Shown here in pieces: positions 27,698 to 35,779 of a DNA stretch of 64,000 bases (position 1 is the first letter of the stretch; each line of letters begins with the position of its first letter). The stretch lies in NCBI RefSeq assembly GCF_012641395.1, contig NZ_JABAIH010000001.1:124001-188000 (forward strand), written 5' to 3'. Source of the DNA: Rhizobium sp. P32RR-XVIII. GTDB lineage: Bacteria > Pseudomonadota > Alphaproteobacteria > Rhizobiales > Rhizobiaceae. The position numbers and the translations under genes were made by a program. A model generated the notes under the pieces. That model did no database searches, was not told the DNA's origin, and saw only the letters and a program-made list of their open reading frames with translations.

Positions 27698-28522
27698 TCA
27701 GTTCGTGCTGCTCGCGGGCTGGCCATCCTTGGCCGCAAGCTTCTGCCATGAATTCTGCTGCGAAAGCATCGAACGCAGATAGGCGACATTCGCATCTGCC
27801 TGTTGCGGCGAAAGCTCGCGTCGGGCTATCTGCTCGGCTTCGGCGAACCGTCCCTGCAGGCCGACGGCAAGAGCGAGGTTCTGCCGGACCCGGCTATCGG
27901 CACCAGGCTGGCTCGCTGCCTGCTTGAGATAGGTTTCGGCGGTCCTGAGATCGCTGGTCAGAAGATAGGACATGCCGAGGTTCGAAAGCACTGACGGCTC
28001 GTTCGGCAGGATGTCCAGGGCATCGCGATACCGCGCCCGGGCATCGGCGGGCTTGCCCAGCTGGTCGAGGATCGCGCCCTGGGCGGAAATCAGCTTCCAG
28101 TCGGGCCGATCCGGGGTTTGCGCACGGCCGATCGTATCGAGCGCCTGTTGAAGCTGACCGGTGGCTGCCTGGGCCTTGCCGTAAGCGGCAAGAACATTGC
28201 GGTCATTGGGATTGGAAATCGCCACCTGCTGCATGACGGCAAGTGCCTGTGCATCGCGTCCTTGCATGCGCAGCAGATTGGCGTAGCTAACGCCGTTCAC
28301 CGGATCGCGGAGATTTCGTTCGTAAGCCTGGCCGAGTCGCTCGGTCGCCGTGCGAAGCTCGTTCGCATCCATGGATTCGATCGGCTTTGACAACTGCGGC
28401 ACCGAACCCGTCGTCATCTTGTCCTTGGTGGTCGTGCAACCCGCGAGAGCGGCGGCCACGAGCGCCACCGTGGCGCACTGCAGAATACGGTTCTTGAACG
28501 GGGTGGCCGCGGCGAGGTGCAT
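27698..28522 (-). CDS. TadD-like TPR lipoprotein
   Basis: A 274-residue lipoprotein with a lipobox LAGC near residue 29, followed by about four tetratricopeptide repeats (for example VSYANLLRMQGRDAQALAVMQQ and PSVLSNLGMSYLLTSDLRTAETYLKQ). TadD proteins are needed for Flp pilus assembly. The location just beyond tadC supports that role, although it is on the other strand and has its own promoter, near which a one-mismatch CtrA box is found. AGGAAAG precedes the ATG. Confidence 0.8.
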   Translation of the reverse strand: MHLAAATPFKNRILQCATVALVAAALAGCTTTKDKMTTGSVPQLSKPIESMDANELRTATERLGQAYERNLRDPVNGVSYANLLRMQGRDAQALAVMQQVAISNPNDRNVLAAYGKAQAATGQLQQALDTIGRAQTPDRPDWKLISAQGAILDQLGKPADARARYRDALDILPNEPSVLSNLGMSYLLTSDLRTAETYLKQAASQPGADSRVRQNLALAVGLQGRFAEAEQIARRELSPQQADANVAYLRSMLSQQNSWQKLAAKDGQPASSTN

Positions 28523-28610
28523 TGCGCTTTCCTGAATTCAGAAACTGGCGCCTGACCTCTAAGCGGAACAGGGAAAGGTTTGACGCAATCTTCGCTCCAG
28601 CAATAGTCTG

Positions 28611-28631
28611 TTAACCCTAACATACCGTTAA
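28611..28631 (-). promoter_or_regulatory. Candidate CtrA box upstream of the TadD-like gene
   Basis: Read on the minus strand, TTAACGGTATGTTAGG (28631-28616) is TTAA-N7-TTAG, one mismatch from the CtrA consensus. A further TTAAC-like half-site lies beside it at 28611-28614. It lies about 95 bp upstream of the TadD-like start codon and only about 35 bp ahead of the divergent aminopeptidase, so either gene could be the target. Confidence 0.35.
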
Positions 28632-28664
28632 GAAGCGATTCCTGGACACCGCCGAAGGAAAAAC

Positions 28665-30053
28665 ATGGCCCCCTATCAGTTTATTGAGAGACCGACGCCG
28701 TTCAACACGAAGGGCGGCTCGACACTGCCGATTTTCGCTGTCACCCCGGCTCATATCGAGACCGGAACAATCGATCCCATCGCGCTCGATTGGGCGAGGA
28801 AGGCGGGCTACAAGGCCGAAAGCGGGTCGCTGCTGCTCATTCCAACTGCGGACGGCCTTCTCGGTGGCGCGCTTTTCGGCCTCGGGACAAATCCGTCGGA
28901 GCAGCCCTATATCACCGGCAAGCTGGCCCGCTCGCTGCCTGCCGGCGACTGGCACATAGAAACGGCACCGCTGACGGCAAACCGCCTGTCGCTCGGTTTC
29001 GGCCTCGGCAGCTATCGCTTCGATCGATACCGCTCCGAAAAGACGACAGCCGCCACGCTGATGATCCCGCGCGATGCGGACGGCGCGGACATCAAGCGTC
29101 AACTTGCCGGCGTCTTCCTCGCCCGCGATCTCATCAACACGCCGACCAACGACATGGGACCCGAGCAGCTGGAAGCCGCCTTCCTCGCCCTCGCCGAGCA
29201 CTACAAGGCGGAGATGTCGGTCATCATCGGCGACGATCTCCTGAAAGAAAACTTCCCGCTGGTCCACACTGTCGGCCGCGCCAGCGCCGACGCGCCGCGT
29301 CTTCTGGAGCTGCGTTGGGGCAAAAAGGGCCATCGCAAGGTCACGCTCGTCGGCAAGGGCGTCTGCTTCGATACCGGCGGCCTCGACATCAAGCCGGCCT
29401 CTTCCATGCTGCTGATGAAGAAAGATATGGGCGGCGCAGCAAACGTCATGGGCCTTGCGCTGATGATCATGGATGCGAAGTTGAAGGTCGATCTCCGTGT
29501 CATCATCCCGGTCGTTGAAAATTCGATCTCGGCAGATGCGTTCCGGCCGGGAGACATCTACAAGAGCCGCAAGGGCCTCACCGTACAGATCGACAACACC
29601 GATGCGGAGGGCCGCTTGATCCTCGCCGACGCGCTGACCTATGCCGATGAAGAATCGCCGGATCTCTTGATCGACATGGCGACGTTGACGGGTGCGGCCC
29701 GCGTGGCGCTCGGCCCGGATCTCCCGCCCTTCTTCACGGATGACGAGGATCTCGCCCGCGATCTCTCGGAGGCAAGCCTCGAGACCGATGACCCGTTGTG
29801 GCGGCTCCCGCTTTACATGGGCTACGACAAGGATATCCGCGCCAAAATGGCCGACATCACCAATGCTCCGGCAGGCGGCATGGCAGGGGCGATCACTGCG
29901 GCCTTGTTCCTGAAGCGCTTCGTCAGCAAGGCGAAGAGCTGGGCGCATTTCGATATCTACGGCTGGGCGCCGGCCGAGCGCGCCCACTCGCCGGGCGGCG
30001 GCGAGGCGCAGGCGATCCGTGCGCTTTACCATCACATCCGGACCGCGCTCTAA
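28665..30053 (+). CDS. Leucyl aminopeptidase family (M17) metallopeptidase
   Basis: A 462-residue cytoplasmic di-zinc aminopeptidase. The metal and active-site segments GKGVCFDTGGLDIKPASSM and NTDAEGRLILADALTY are intact. The N-terminal domain is shorter and more divergent than in PepA, closer to PepB-like proteins. It removes N-terminal residues from peptides. AAGGAAAA lies before the ATG. The downstream NlpC/P60 peptidase suggests a role in recycling cell-wall peptides. Confidence 0.92.
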   Translation: MAPYQFIERPTPFNTKGGSTLPIFAVTPAHIETGTIDPIALDWARKAGYKAESGSLLLIPTADGLLGGALFGLGTNPSEQPYITGKLARSLPAGDWHIETAPLTANRLSLGFGLGSYRFDRYRSEKTTAATLMIPRDADGADIKRQLAGVFLARDLINTPTNDMGPEQLEAAFLALAEHYKAEMSVIIGDDLLKENFPLVHTVGRASADAPRLLELRWGKKGHRKVTLVGKGVCFDTGGLDIKPASSMLLMKKDMGGAANVMGLALMIMDAKLKVDLRVIIPVVENSISADAFRPGDIYKSRKGLTVQIDNTDAEGRLILADALTYADEESPDLLIDMATLTGAARVALGPDLPPFFTDDEDLARDLSEASLETDDPLWRLPLYMGYDKDIRAKMADITNAPAGGMAGAITAALFLKRFVSKAKSWAHFDIYGWAPAERAHSPGGGEAQAIRALYHHIRTAL

Positions 30054-30084
30054 GGGCCGATCGTTAAAATTTTATTCACCTTGC

Positions 30085-30107
30085 GAGGCGGCAGATTCTG
30101 CCGCCTC
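30085..30107 (+). terminator. Hairpin after the M17 aminopeptidase gene
   Basis: Arms GAGGCGGCAG (30085-30094) and CTGCCGCCTC (30098-30107) pair perfectly around a 3-base loop and are followed only by TTGC. It lies 31 bp past the stop codon. It is a strong stem but has a poor T-run, so termination may be incomplete. Confidence 0.6.
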
Positions 30108-30169
30108 TTGCATGCAGGCATCTGCTCCCGGAAAATACACCACCAGCGTAACGGTTTTCCGGAGGGGAT

Positions 30170-30520
30170 TTGCCGATCGAACTGACCGCTTCGCAGGCGC
30201 TGGGGCTTTGGCACGGCGTTACGCTCAATCAGGTGCGCCACGACGAACGCGATTTGACGTTGCGCCAGATGGCAATCCTGCTGCATATCTATCTGGTGCC
30301 GCCGCCTCATACCGTGCGGGGGCTTGCCGCAACGCTGAACGTTACGAAGCCGGTTATCACTCGCGCCCTCGATACGATGGACGAAATGGGGTTGGTCGAC
30401 CGGGCGCGCGACGAAAGCGACCGGCGGAACGTGATCATCAAGCGCACGGTCGGCGGCGCCCTCTATCTGGAGAAGCTCGGCGATCTCGTGCGTGACCAGG
30501 GACGCCGCCTGCCGGTGTAA
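30170..30520 (+). CDS. MarR-family transcriptional regulator (short)
   Basis: A 116-residue winged-helix protein. The DNA-binding part reads TVRGLAATLNVTKPVITRALDTMDEMGLVDRARDESDRRN, and the wing is VIIKRTVGG. It is shorter than typical MarR proteins (about 140-150), chiefly because the dimerisation helices at both ends are trimmed. The only plausible start is the TTG at 30170 behind GGAGGGG (30161-30167), since a stop lies in frame just upstream. It sits 11 bp before the NlpC/P60 gene and may control it. Confidence 0.82.
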   Translation: MPIELTASQALGLWHGVTLNQVRHDERDLTLRQMAILLHIYLVPPPHTVRGLAATLNVTKPVITRALDTMDEMGLVDRARDESDRRNVIIKRTVGGALYLEKLGDLVRDQGRRLPV

Positions 30521-30531
30521 ACGGAGTGAAT

Positions 30532-31386
30532 ATGACAATGCTCGACCGCCGCCTGCATGCCTATCGGCCGGATCTCGCCGAAGCGAGCCTTGAAGGTAAG
30601 GTCGAGGCCCTGCGCTTTGTTTCCGGCACGCCGGCGCGGATCGCCGTTCCCGTCGCACCGCTTCGCCCGCAGCCCGATCTTTCAAAAGGCATCGATACGG
30701 AGCTGCTCTTCGGTGAGGATATGGTGGTCTTCGATCGCGCTGACGGCTGGTGCTGGGTGAAGGCCGGTTCCGACGGCTATGTCGGCTATCTTCCGGAGGC
30801 AACGCTGTCCGAGGGACAAGCGGAGTCGACACATGTCGTCACCGTGCAGCGCACTTTCCTCTATCCCGAGCCGGAATTGCGCAAGCCCCATCAATCCGTG
30901 CTCTCCATGGGCAGCCGCGTGCGCGTCACCGGCGAAGCGGAAGCCCGAGGCAATCACTACGTCGTGCTGGACGATGGCACGGCGATCTTCGCCAAGCACG
31001 TTCAGCCGATCGGCGCGGGCGGGGACGACGACTATGTCGAGATCGCATCGCGTTTCATGAACACACCCTATTTGTGGGGCGGCCGGTCCGGCCTCGGCAT
31101 CGATTGTTCCGGCCTCGTGCAGCTTGCCTTGCTGATGACCGGCAGAAGCGCGCCGCGCGACACCGACATGCAGGCGGCGGGTTTAGGCGAGGTGATCGAC
31201 CGTTCCGAACTGCGCCGCGGCGATCTCGTCTTCTGGAAGGGGCATGTGGCGATCATGGAGGATCCGGAAACGATCCTCCATGCCAACGGCCACACCATGA
31301 CCGTCGCCCGCGAGAATTTCGAGGCCGCCGTCAAACGCATCGGCTGGCTCTACGACCAGCCGACGGGCTACCGTCGCCCCATCTGA
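30532..31386 (+). CDS. NlpC/P60 peptidase with N-terminal SH3 domains
   Basis: A 284-residue protein with two bacterial SH3-like regions (about 30-95 and 105-160) and a C-terminal NlpC/P60 domain. The catalytic Cys is in GIDCSGLVQ (Cys192), the His in KGHVAIM (His238) and the third residue in ILHANGH. No signal peptide is visible, so it would act in the cytoplasm. The layout matches YkfC-type gamma-D-glutamyl-diamino-acid endopeptidases that cut murein peptides. GGAG at 30523 fixes the ATG at 30532. Confidence 0.88.
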   Translation: MTMLDRRLHAYRPDLAEASLEGKVEALRFVSGTPARIAVPVAPLRPQPDLSKGIDTELLFGEDMVVFDRADGWCWVKAGSDGYVGYLPEATLSEGQAESTHVVTVQRTFLYPEPELRKPHQSVLSMGSRVRVTGEAEARGNHYVVLDDGTAIFAKHVQPIGAGGDDDYVEIASRFMNTPYLWGGRSGLGIDCSGLVQLALLMTGRSAPRDTDMQAAGLGEVIDRSELRRGDLVFWKGHVAIMEDPETILHANGHTMTVARENFEAAVKRIGWLYDQPTGYRRPI

Positions 31387-31387
31387 T

Positions 31388-32248
31388 TCAGATCCGCCGC
31401 GGATCGAAGAAGTCGCGCAACCCATCGCCCAGCATGTTGAAGCCGAGAACGGCAAGCGCAATGGCAAGGCCGGGCAGGATCGCAAGCCACGGCGCCAGTT
31501 CGAGATAGGTTTGAGCGTCGGCAAGCATGCGGCCCCAGGTTGGCGCCGGCGGGGCGAGCCCCAGGCCGAGGAAACTCAATCCTGCCTCGGTGAGGATCGC
31601 CAGGCCGAGCTGGATCGTTGCCTGGACAATCACGTGGTTCATGATGTTTGGCGCAACATGGCGTACCGAAATCGTGAAGCGGCTGTTGCCGAGCGCGCGG
31701 GCCGCCAGCACGTAATCGCGACTCCAGGCCTGCAGGGCCGAGGCAAGCGTCACCCGTGCGAAGACCGGGATCATGAAGACGGCAATTGCGATGATCGCCG
31801 TAAACCTGCCAGGCCCGAGAAATGCGCCGAGGATCATCGCCGAGAGGATCGGCGGCAAGGCAAAGACGACATCGCAGACCCGCATCAGCAGTGTCTCGAA
31901 GACGCCGCGGATCGCCGCTGCCGAAATTCCGGCAATCGACCCCACAGTTCCGCCGATGGCAACCGCGGCAATGGCGATCGACAGCGAATTCCAGCATCCG
32001 GCCATCAGCATCGAAAGAACATCGCGGCCGAATTGATCGGTGCCGAGCACGCCAAAGGCGAAGGGCGGCTGCAATTTGTGAATGATCTGCATCTTTGCAG
32101 GCGGCAGCGGCGTCCAGACGAGCGACAGCACAGCGATTGCCACGAGTAATCCCACGATGGCTGCGCCAGAGACGAGCTTCATTTGCCGGCTAATGGAAAA
32201 TGAACGCGGCCTGCTCGAAGCATCGGATGCGATCTGCGCCATCGTCAT
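31388..32248 (-). CDS. Peptide/nickel-type ABC transporter permease (OppC/DppC-like)
   Basis: About 286 residues. An N-terminal cytoplasmic tail and first membrane segment are followed by the conserved FGVLGTDQFGRDVLSMLMAGCWNSL. The EAA loop reads ARALGNSRFTISVRHVAPNIMNHVIVQATIQLG. The start at 32248 overlaps the stop of the OppB-like gene (ATGA). The frame is open further upstream but antisense-like in composition. No ATPase genes follow; the next gene converges. Confidence 0.9.
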   Translation of the reverse strand: MTMAQIASDASSRPRSFSISRQMKLVSGAAIVGLLVAIAVLSLVWTPLPPAKMQIIHKLQPPFAFGVLGTDQFGRDVLSMLMAGCWNSLSIAIAAVAIGGTVGSIAGISAAAIRGVFETLLMRVCDVVFALPPILSAMILGAFLGPGRFTAIIAIAVFMIPVFARVTLASALQAWSRDYVLAARALGNSRFTISVRHVAPNIMNHVIVQATIQLGLAILTEAGLSFLGLGLAPPAPTWGRMLADAQTYLELAPWLAILPGLAIALAVLGFNMLGDGLRDFFDPRRI

Positions 32249-33201
32249 GCGTCCTCTCGCAGCCGCGGGTCGATCGCGAGATAGGACATATCGACGAGGA
32301 AATTCATGAGGATGACAAGCGCGGCAAAGAACAGCACGACGTCCTGCATGACCATGATGTCGCGCTGCGACAGGGCTTGGAACGCCAGTCGCCCGAGGCC
32401 CGGCAGGTTGAAGACGTTCTCGACCAGCACCGCGCCTGCCACGAGGAATGTAAACTGCAATCCCAGGATCGTCAGGATCGGCACCAGCGCATTGGGCACC
32501 GCATGCCGCCACAAGACGGCGCGCGCCGAAAGCCCCTTCGCGCGCGCCGTCCGCGTGAAATCCTCATTCAAGGTTTCCAGGACCGCTGAGCGGGTGACGC
32601 GCGTCAGCACGCCAGCCTGCGGCAGCGCCAAGGCCACGGCTGGCATCATCAGTGCGTGCAACGCAGGCCAAAGGCCGGCACTCCAGCCGGGAAACCCGCC
32701 GGCCGGCATGAGGCGAAGCGTGATGGCAAACAGGATGATGAGCAGCAGCGCCACCCAGAAGGACGGCACGGCAATGCTTACTTGCGAAAAAAGCGTCGCG
32801 ACGATGTCGGCAATGCCGTTTCGCCGTGCTGCCGCCAGAGTGCCGAGCGGCACGGCGATGACGATGGAAAGAAGGATCGCGAGCACTGCCAGCGGCAGTG
32901 TCACCGCGAGCCGCTCGAGGATCAGCCCGGCAACTGGAACGCCATAGGTGTAGGACTGCCCGAGATCGCCGGCAAACACCCCGGCTACCCATTGCCCGTA
33001 GCGAAACAGCAGCGGCTGATCGAGCCCGAGCGTATGGCGAAGGGCTGCCAGCGTCTCCGGCGTTGCCGAGGTACCGAGCATAATCGAGGCGGGATCGCCG
33101 GGCAGAAGATCCATGATCGCGAAGATCAGGAAGGAGACGGCTGCAAGCGTCAGGATAAGCCCGGCGAGGCGGCGGCCAAGAATCGCGATCATCTCACCCA
33201 T
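32245..33201 (-). CDS. Peptide/nickel-type ABC transporter permease (OppB/DppB-like)
   Basis: A 318-residue permease with the OppB N-terminus (LPGDPASIMLG, then ALRHTLGLDQPLLFRYGQWVAGVFAGDLGQSY) and the EAA loop ARAKGLSARAVLWRHAVPNALVPILT. About six membrane segments. It is the second gene of the unit, 29 bp after the binding-protein gene. Confidence 0.92.
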   Translation of the reverse strand: MGEMIAILGRRLAGLILTLAAVSFLIFAIMDLLPGDPASIMLGTSATPETLAALRHTLGLDQPLLFRYGQWVAGVFAGDLGQSYTYGVPVAGLILERLAVTLPLAVLAILLSIVIAVPLGTLAAARRNGIADIVATLFSQVSIAVPSFWVALLLIILFAITLRLMPAGGFPGWSAGLWPALHALMMPAVALALPQAGVLTRVTRSAVLETLNEDFTRTARAKGLSARAVLWRHAVPNALVPILTILGLQFTFLVAGAVLVENVFNLPGLGRLAFQALSQRDIMVMQDVVLFFAALVILMNFLVDMSYLAIDPRLREDA

Positions 33202-33230
33202 TCACGCCTTCTGCATATCCCGCCTCAGCC

Positions 33231-34742
33231 TCACTCCTCCCAGGAAACATTCGTCAGAACGTTCGACGGGATCGGCTCGTTTTCCCACAGGCCCTTCAGC
33301 TTTTTGTCCCACACGCCGAGCTTCGGCATGACGAAAAGATAGAGTGCCGGCACGTCCTCGGCGAGGACTTTTTGCGCCTCGCCGTAGATCCCGTTCTGCA
33401 CGGCCGGATCGGTTGTCTCCTGCACCTTCCTCATGAGCACGTCGAAAGTCGGGTTCTTGTAGTTGAAATAGTAGGGATCGCGCGAATAGATATCGATATC
33501 CATCGGCTCGGCATGCGCGACGATCGTCATCTCGTAGGCGCGATCCTTCATGACATTCTGGACCCATTTTGCCGGAAATTCCGTGGGCTCGATGTTCATG
33601 GTGACGCCGATTTCGGCAAACATTGCCTGCATCACCTGGGCGCTGCGTGGCGCATAGGCCATCTGGGGTGATTTGATCGTGAAGGTGAAGCCGTTCGGAT
33701 AGCCGGCTTCCGCAAGCAGCGCCTTGGCTTTTTCGGGATTGTAAGGGAACACGCCGGTCATGTCCTCATAGCCCGGATCGTTCGGCGTATAGTGGCTGCC
33801 GATTGCCGTGCCGAGACCGGACCAGGCGCCATCGATGACCGTCTGACGGTCGATCGCCATCATCAGGGCCTGGCGCACCCGCTTGTCATCGAAAGGCTTC
33901 CTGGCATTGTTCATGCCCGCAACGACCTTGAGTTCGGTGTTGCCGATCTTCGTCACCAGCCGCGGATCGCCCTCGAACGAGCTCATCAGCTCGGGTGCTG
34001 CGAATTCCGGGAAGGCGTCCACGTCGCCGGCCTTCAGCGCGGCCGCCTGTGCCTGCGGGTCGGCGATGAAGCGGAACGTCACCGTCTCGAGCTTCACGGA
34101 CGTCTGGCTGTCCCAATAGGCTTCGTTCCTTGCAAGCTCGACCTTGTCGCCTTTTGCCCAGTTGACGAATTTGAACGGGCCGGTGCCGACCGGCTTCGTC
34201 TTGTCGTCCGCGGCCGACTTCGGGCTGACCATGACCGAGGCTGGCCAGCCGAGCCAGTAAATCAGGCTGCCCGCCGGCTGGGAGAGATGCAGCACCAGCG
34301 TCTCGGGATCCGGCGTATCAATCGAGGCGATCGAGGTGAAGAAGCGCTTCTGCGGATTGACGGAGTCCTTGCCGCGGGCGCGGTCGAGCGTGAATTTGGC
34401 TGCTGCCGCATCGAAGGCCTCGCCGTCGTGGAATCTGGCGCCCGTCTGAAGCTTGAACGTATAGGTCAGGCCGTCCGGCGAAATGTCCCAACTCTTGGCA
34501 AGCTGCGGCTGAACCTTGCCGCTCTCATCGATCGAAACCAGCCCTTCAAAGACATTCTGCCAGGTCACCTGGCCGATCGCCACGGGTGCCGCGATCGTTG
34601 GATCGAGCCCCGTCGGCTCCACGCTCATGCCGAGATTGAGCGAGGTCTTTGCTGCATGTGCAGGCACGGCCACGGCTGTCAGTGTGGCACAGGCGATAGC
34701 GAGAAAGGAAATGCGGCGGGCGGAATCGAGGATGCGGCTCAT
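33231..34742 (-). CDS. Peptide ABC transporter substrate-binding protein (SBP family 5)
   Basis: A 503-residue periplasmic protein with a signal peptide cleaved near HAAKT (about residue 31). Family-5 features include LDPTIAAPVAIGQVTWQNVFEGLVSIDE, LAKSWDISPDGLTYTFKLQTGARFHDG and PVGTGPFKFV. Cargo in this family ranges over peptides, sugars and nickel. Adjacent peptidase genes (P1, M17, NlpC/P60) favour peptides. It is first in the transporter unit and lies behind two palindromes. Confidence 0.92.
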   Translation of the reverse strand: MSRILDSARRISFLAIACATLTAVAVPAHAAKTSLNLGMSVEPTGLDPTIAAPVAIGQVTWQNVFEGLVSIDESGKVQPQLAKSWDISPDGLTYTFKLQTGARFHDGEAFDAAAAKFTLDRARGKDSVNPQKRFFTSIASIDTPDPETLVLHLSQPAGSLIYWLGWPASVMVSPKSAADDKTKPVGTGPFKFVNWAKGDKVELARNEAYWDSQTSVKLETVTFRFIADPQAQAAALKAGDVDAFPEFAAPELMSSFEGDPRLVTKIGNTELKVVAGMNNARKPFDDKRVRQALMMAIDRQTVIDGAWSGLGTAIGSHYTPNDPGYEDMTGVFPYNPEKAKALLAEAGYPNGFTFTIKSPQMAYAPRSAQVMQAMFAEIGVTMNIEPTEFPAKWVQNVMKDRAYEMTIVAHAEPMDIDIYSRDPYYFNYKNPTFDVLMRKVQETTDPAVQNGIYGEAQKVLAEDVPALYLFVMPKLGVWDKKLKGLWENEPIPSNVLTNVSWEE

Positions 34743-34762
34743 GGTTTTCCGTCAGTCGTTAT

Positions 34763-34804
34763 GAACACGATTTGTGTTCGCTGTGTATCGAAAATCGATA
34801 CACA
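34763..34804 (-). promoter_or_regulatory. Two palindromes in the promoter region of the peptide transporter
   Basis: Palindrome A: GAACAC-N5-GTGTTC (34763-34779). Palindrome B: TGTGTATCGA-AAA-TCGATACACA (34782-34804), perfect 10-bp arms. Both lie in the 88-bp gap between the LysR-type gene and the binding-protein gene. No T-run follows on the minus strand, so they look like operators rather than terminators. Confidence 0.6.
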
Positions 34805-34830
34805 CTAAAACGGCTCCAAACGCAAGGGGG

Positions 34831-35736
34831 TTAGCGGCGCCTGAGGCTTGTGCGCATGAACTCCTCGATGAAACCGCTGAGCTTTGCCGCGGCAAAGGAG
34901 AGCTGCCGGTCGGGGGCGATCGAAAGCTCGGCATGGGTACGGATTGAACTTTCGCCGGCAAGCGGAATGGCGGCGAGCCAAGCGGCCTCGATCTCGCGGC
35001 GAACGGAAAGCCGCGGCAGCAGCGTTGCCGCCATGTCGTTCAGCACCAGTTCCTTCAGCATCTCCAGCGCGCTGACCGTAAAGGCAGGCTCGATCGTCAG
35101 CCCCTGGCGCTCGGCCGCGGCATCAAAGTTCTGCCGGAAGCCGAAGGATTTTTCCGGCAGTGCCAGCGTGTGACGGGCGAGTTCGCGGAGCGTCACTTCC
35201 TTGCGTCCGGCGAGCGGATGCCGCGTTGAGACAATGACGTCATAAGCGATCTCTGATCGCGCGATGACCTTTGCATCCGGCATCTGCGGTGCAAAGAGGG
35301 TGAGCGCCATGTCCGCCCGTGCGGAATTGACCGCCTCGACAGCCTGGCGGGCGCTGGTGATCATCACGTCGAAATGGATGTTGGGATAGCTGCGGCTGAA
35401 CTCCGAGAGTGCGGGCGCAAGCAAGCTGGTGACGATCGCACCGTTGGCGTAGATGGTCACCCGCCCGCACTCGAGTCCCTTCAGATCCTCGATCAGCTGC
35501 TGCACATGTTCGAGTTCCCGGAGCGTCCGTCCCGCCCGCGCCGCAAGTAGTTCGCCTGCCGCCGTCAGCGTCACGCCTCGGGCGCTACGCTCGACCAGCG
35601 TGGTGCCGAAATGCTCTTCGAGATTCTCGATCTGCCGGCTGACAGCAGTTGGCGCAACGCCCAGGTTCTCTGCTGCCTGGCGCATGGAATTGGTCCTGAC
35701 CAGCTCGTCGAAATACATCAGGGCCCGGATCTGCAT
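34831..35736 (-). CDS. LysR-family transcriptional regulator
   Basis: A 301-residue regulator with an N-terminal winged HTH (LMYFDELVRTNSMRQAAENLGVAPTAVSRQIENLEEHFGTTLVER) and a periplasmic-binding-like effector domain. The ATG at 35736 has GGAGAG before it; the frame is open further upstream without a ribosome site. It lies on the same strand as, and 88 bp ahead of, the peptide transporter, which it probably controls. Its P1-peptidase neighbour is 43 bp upstream on the same strand. Confidence 0.92.
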   Translation of the reverse strand: MQIRALMYFDELVRTNSMRQAAENLGVAPTAVSRQIENLEEHFGTTLVERSARGVTLTAAGELLAARAGRTLRELEHVQQLIEDLKGLECGRVTIYANGAIVTSLLAPALSEFSRSYPNIHFDVMITSARQAVEAVNSARADMALTLFAPQMPDAKVIARSEIAYDVIVSTRHPLAGRKEVTLRELARHTLALPEKSFGFRQNFDAAAERQGLTIEPAFTVSALEMLKELVLNDMAATLLPRLSVRREIEAAWLAAIPLAGESSIRTHAELSIAPDRQLSFAAAKLSGFIEEFMRTSLRRR

Positions 35737-35779
35737 TTTCTCTCTCCGCCGCTTGAACTCGCGCACTTTATCTAGGCGA

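Noticed and set aside
28617..30035. A 472-codon minus-strand frame opposite the M17 aminopeptidase gene
   Set aside because: The plus strand carries intact metal-site motifs; the antisense frame is a codon-bias shadow.
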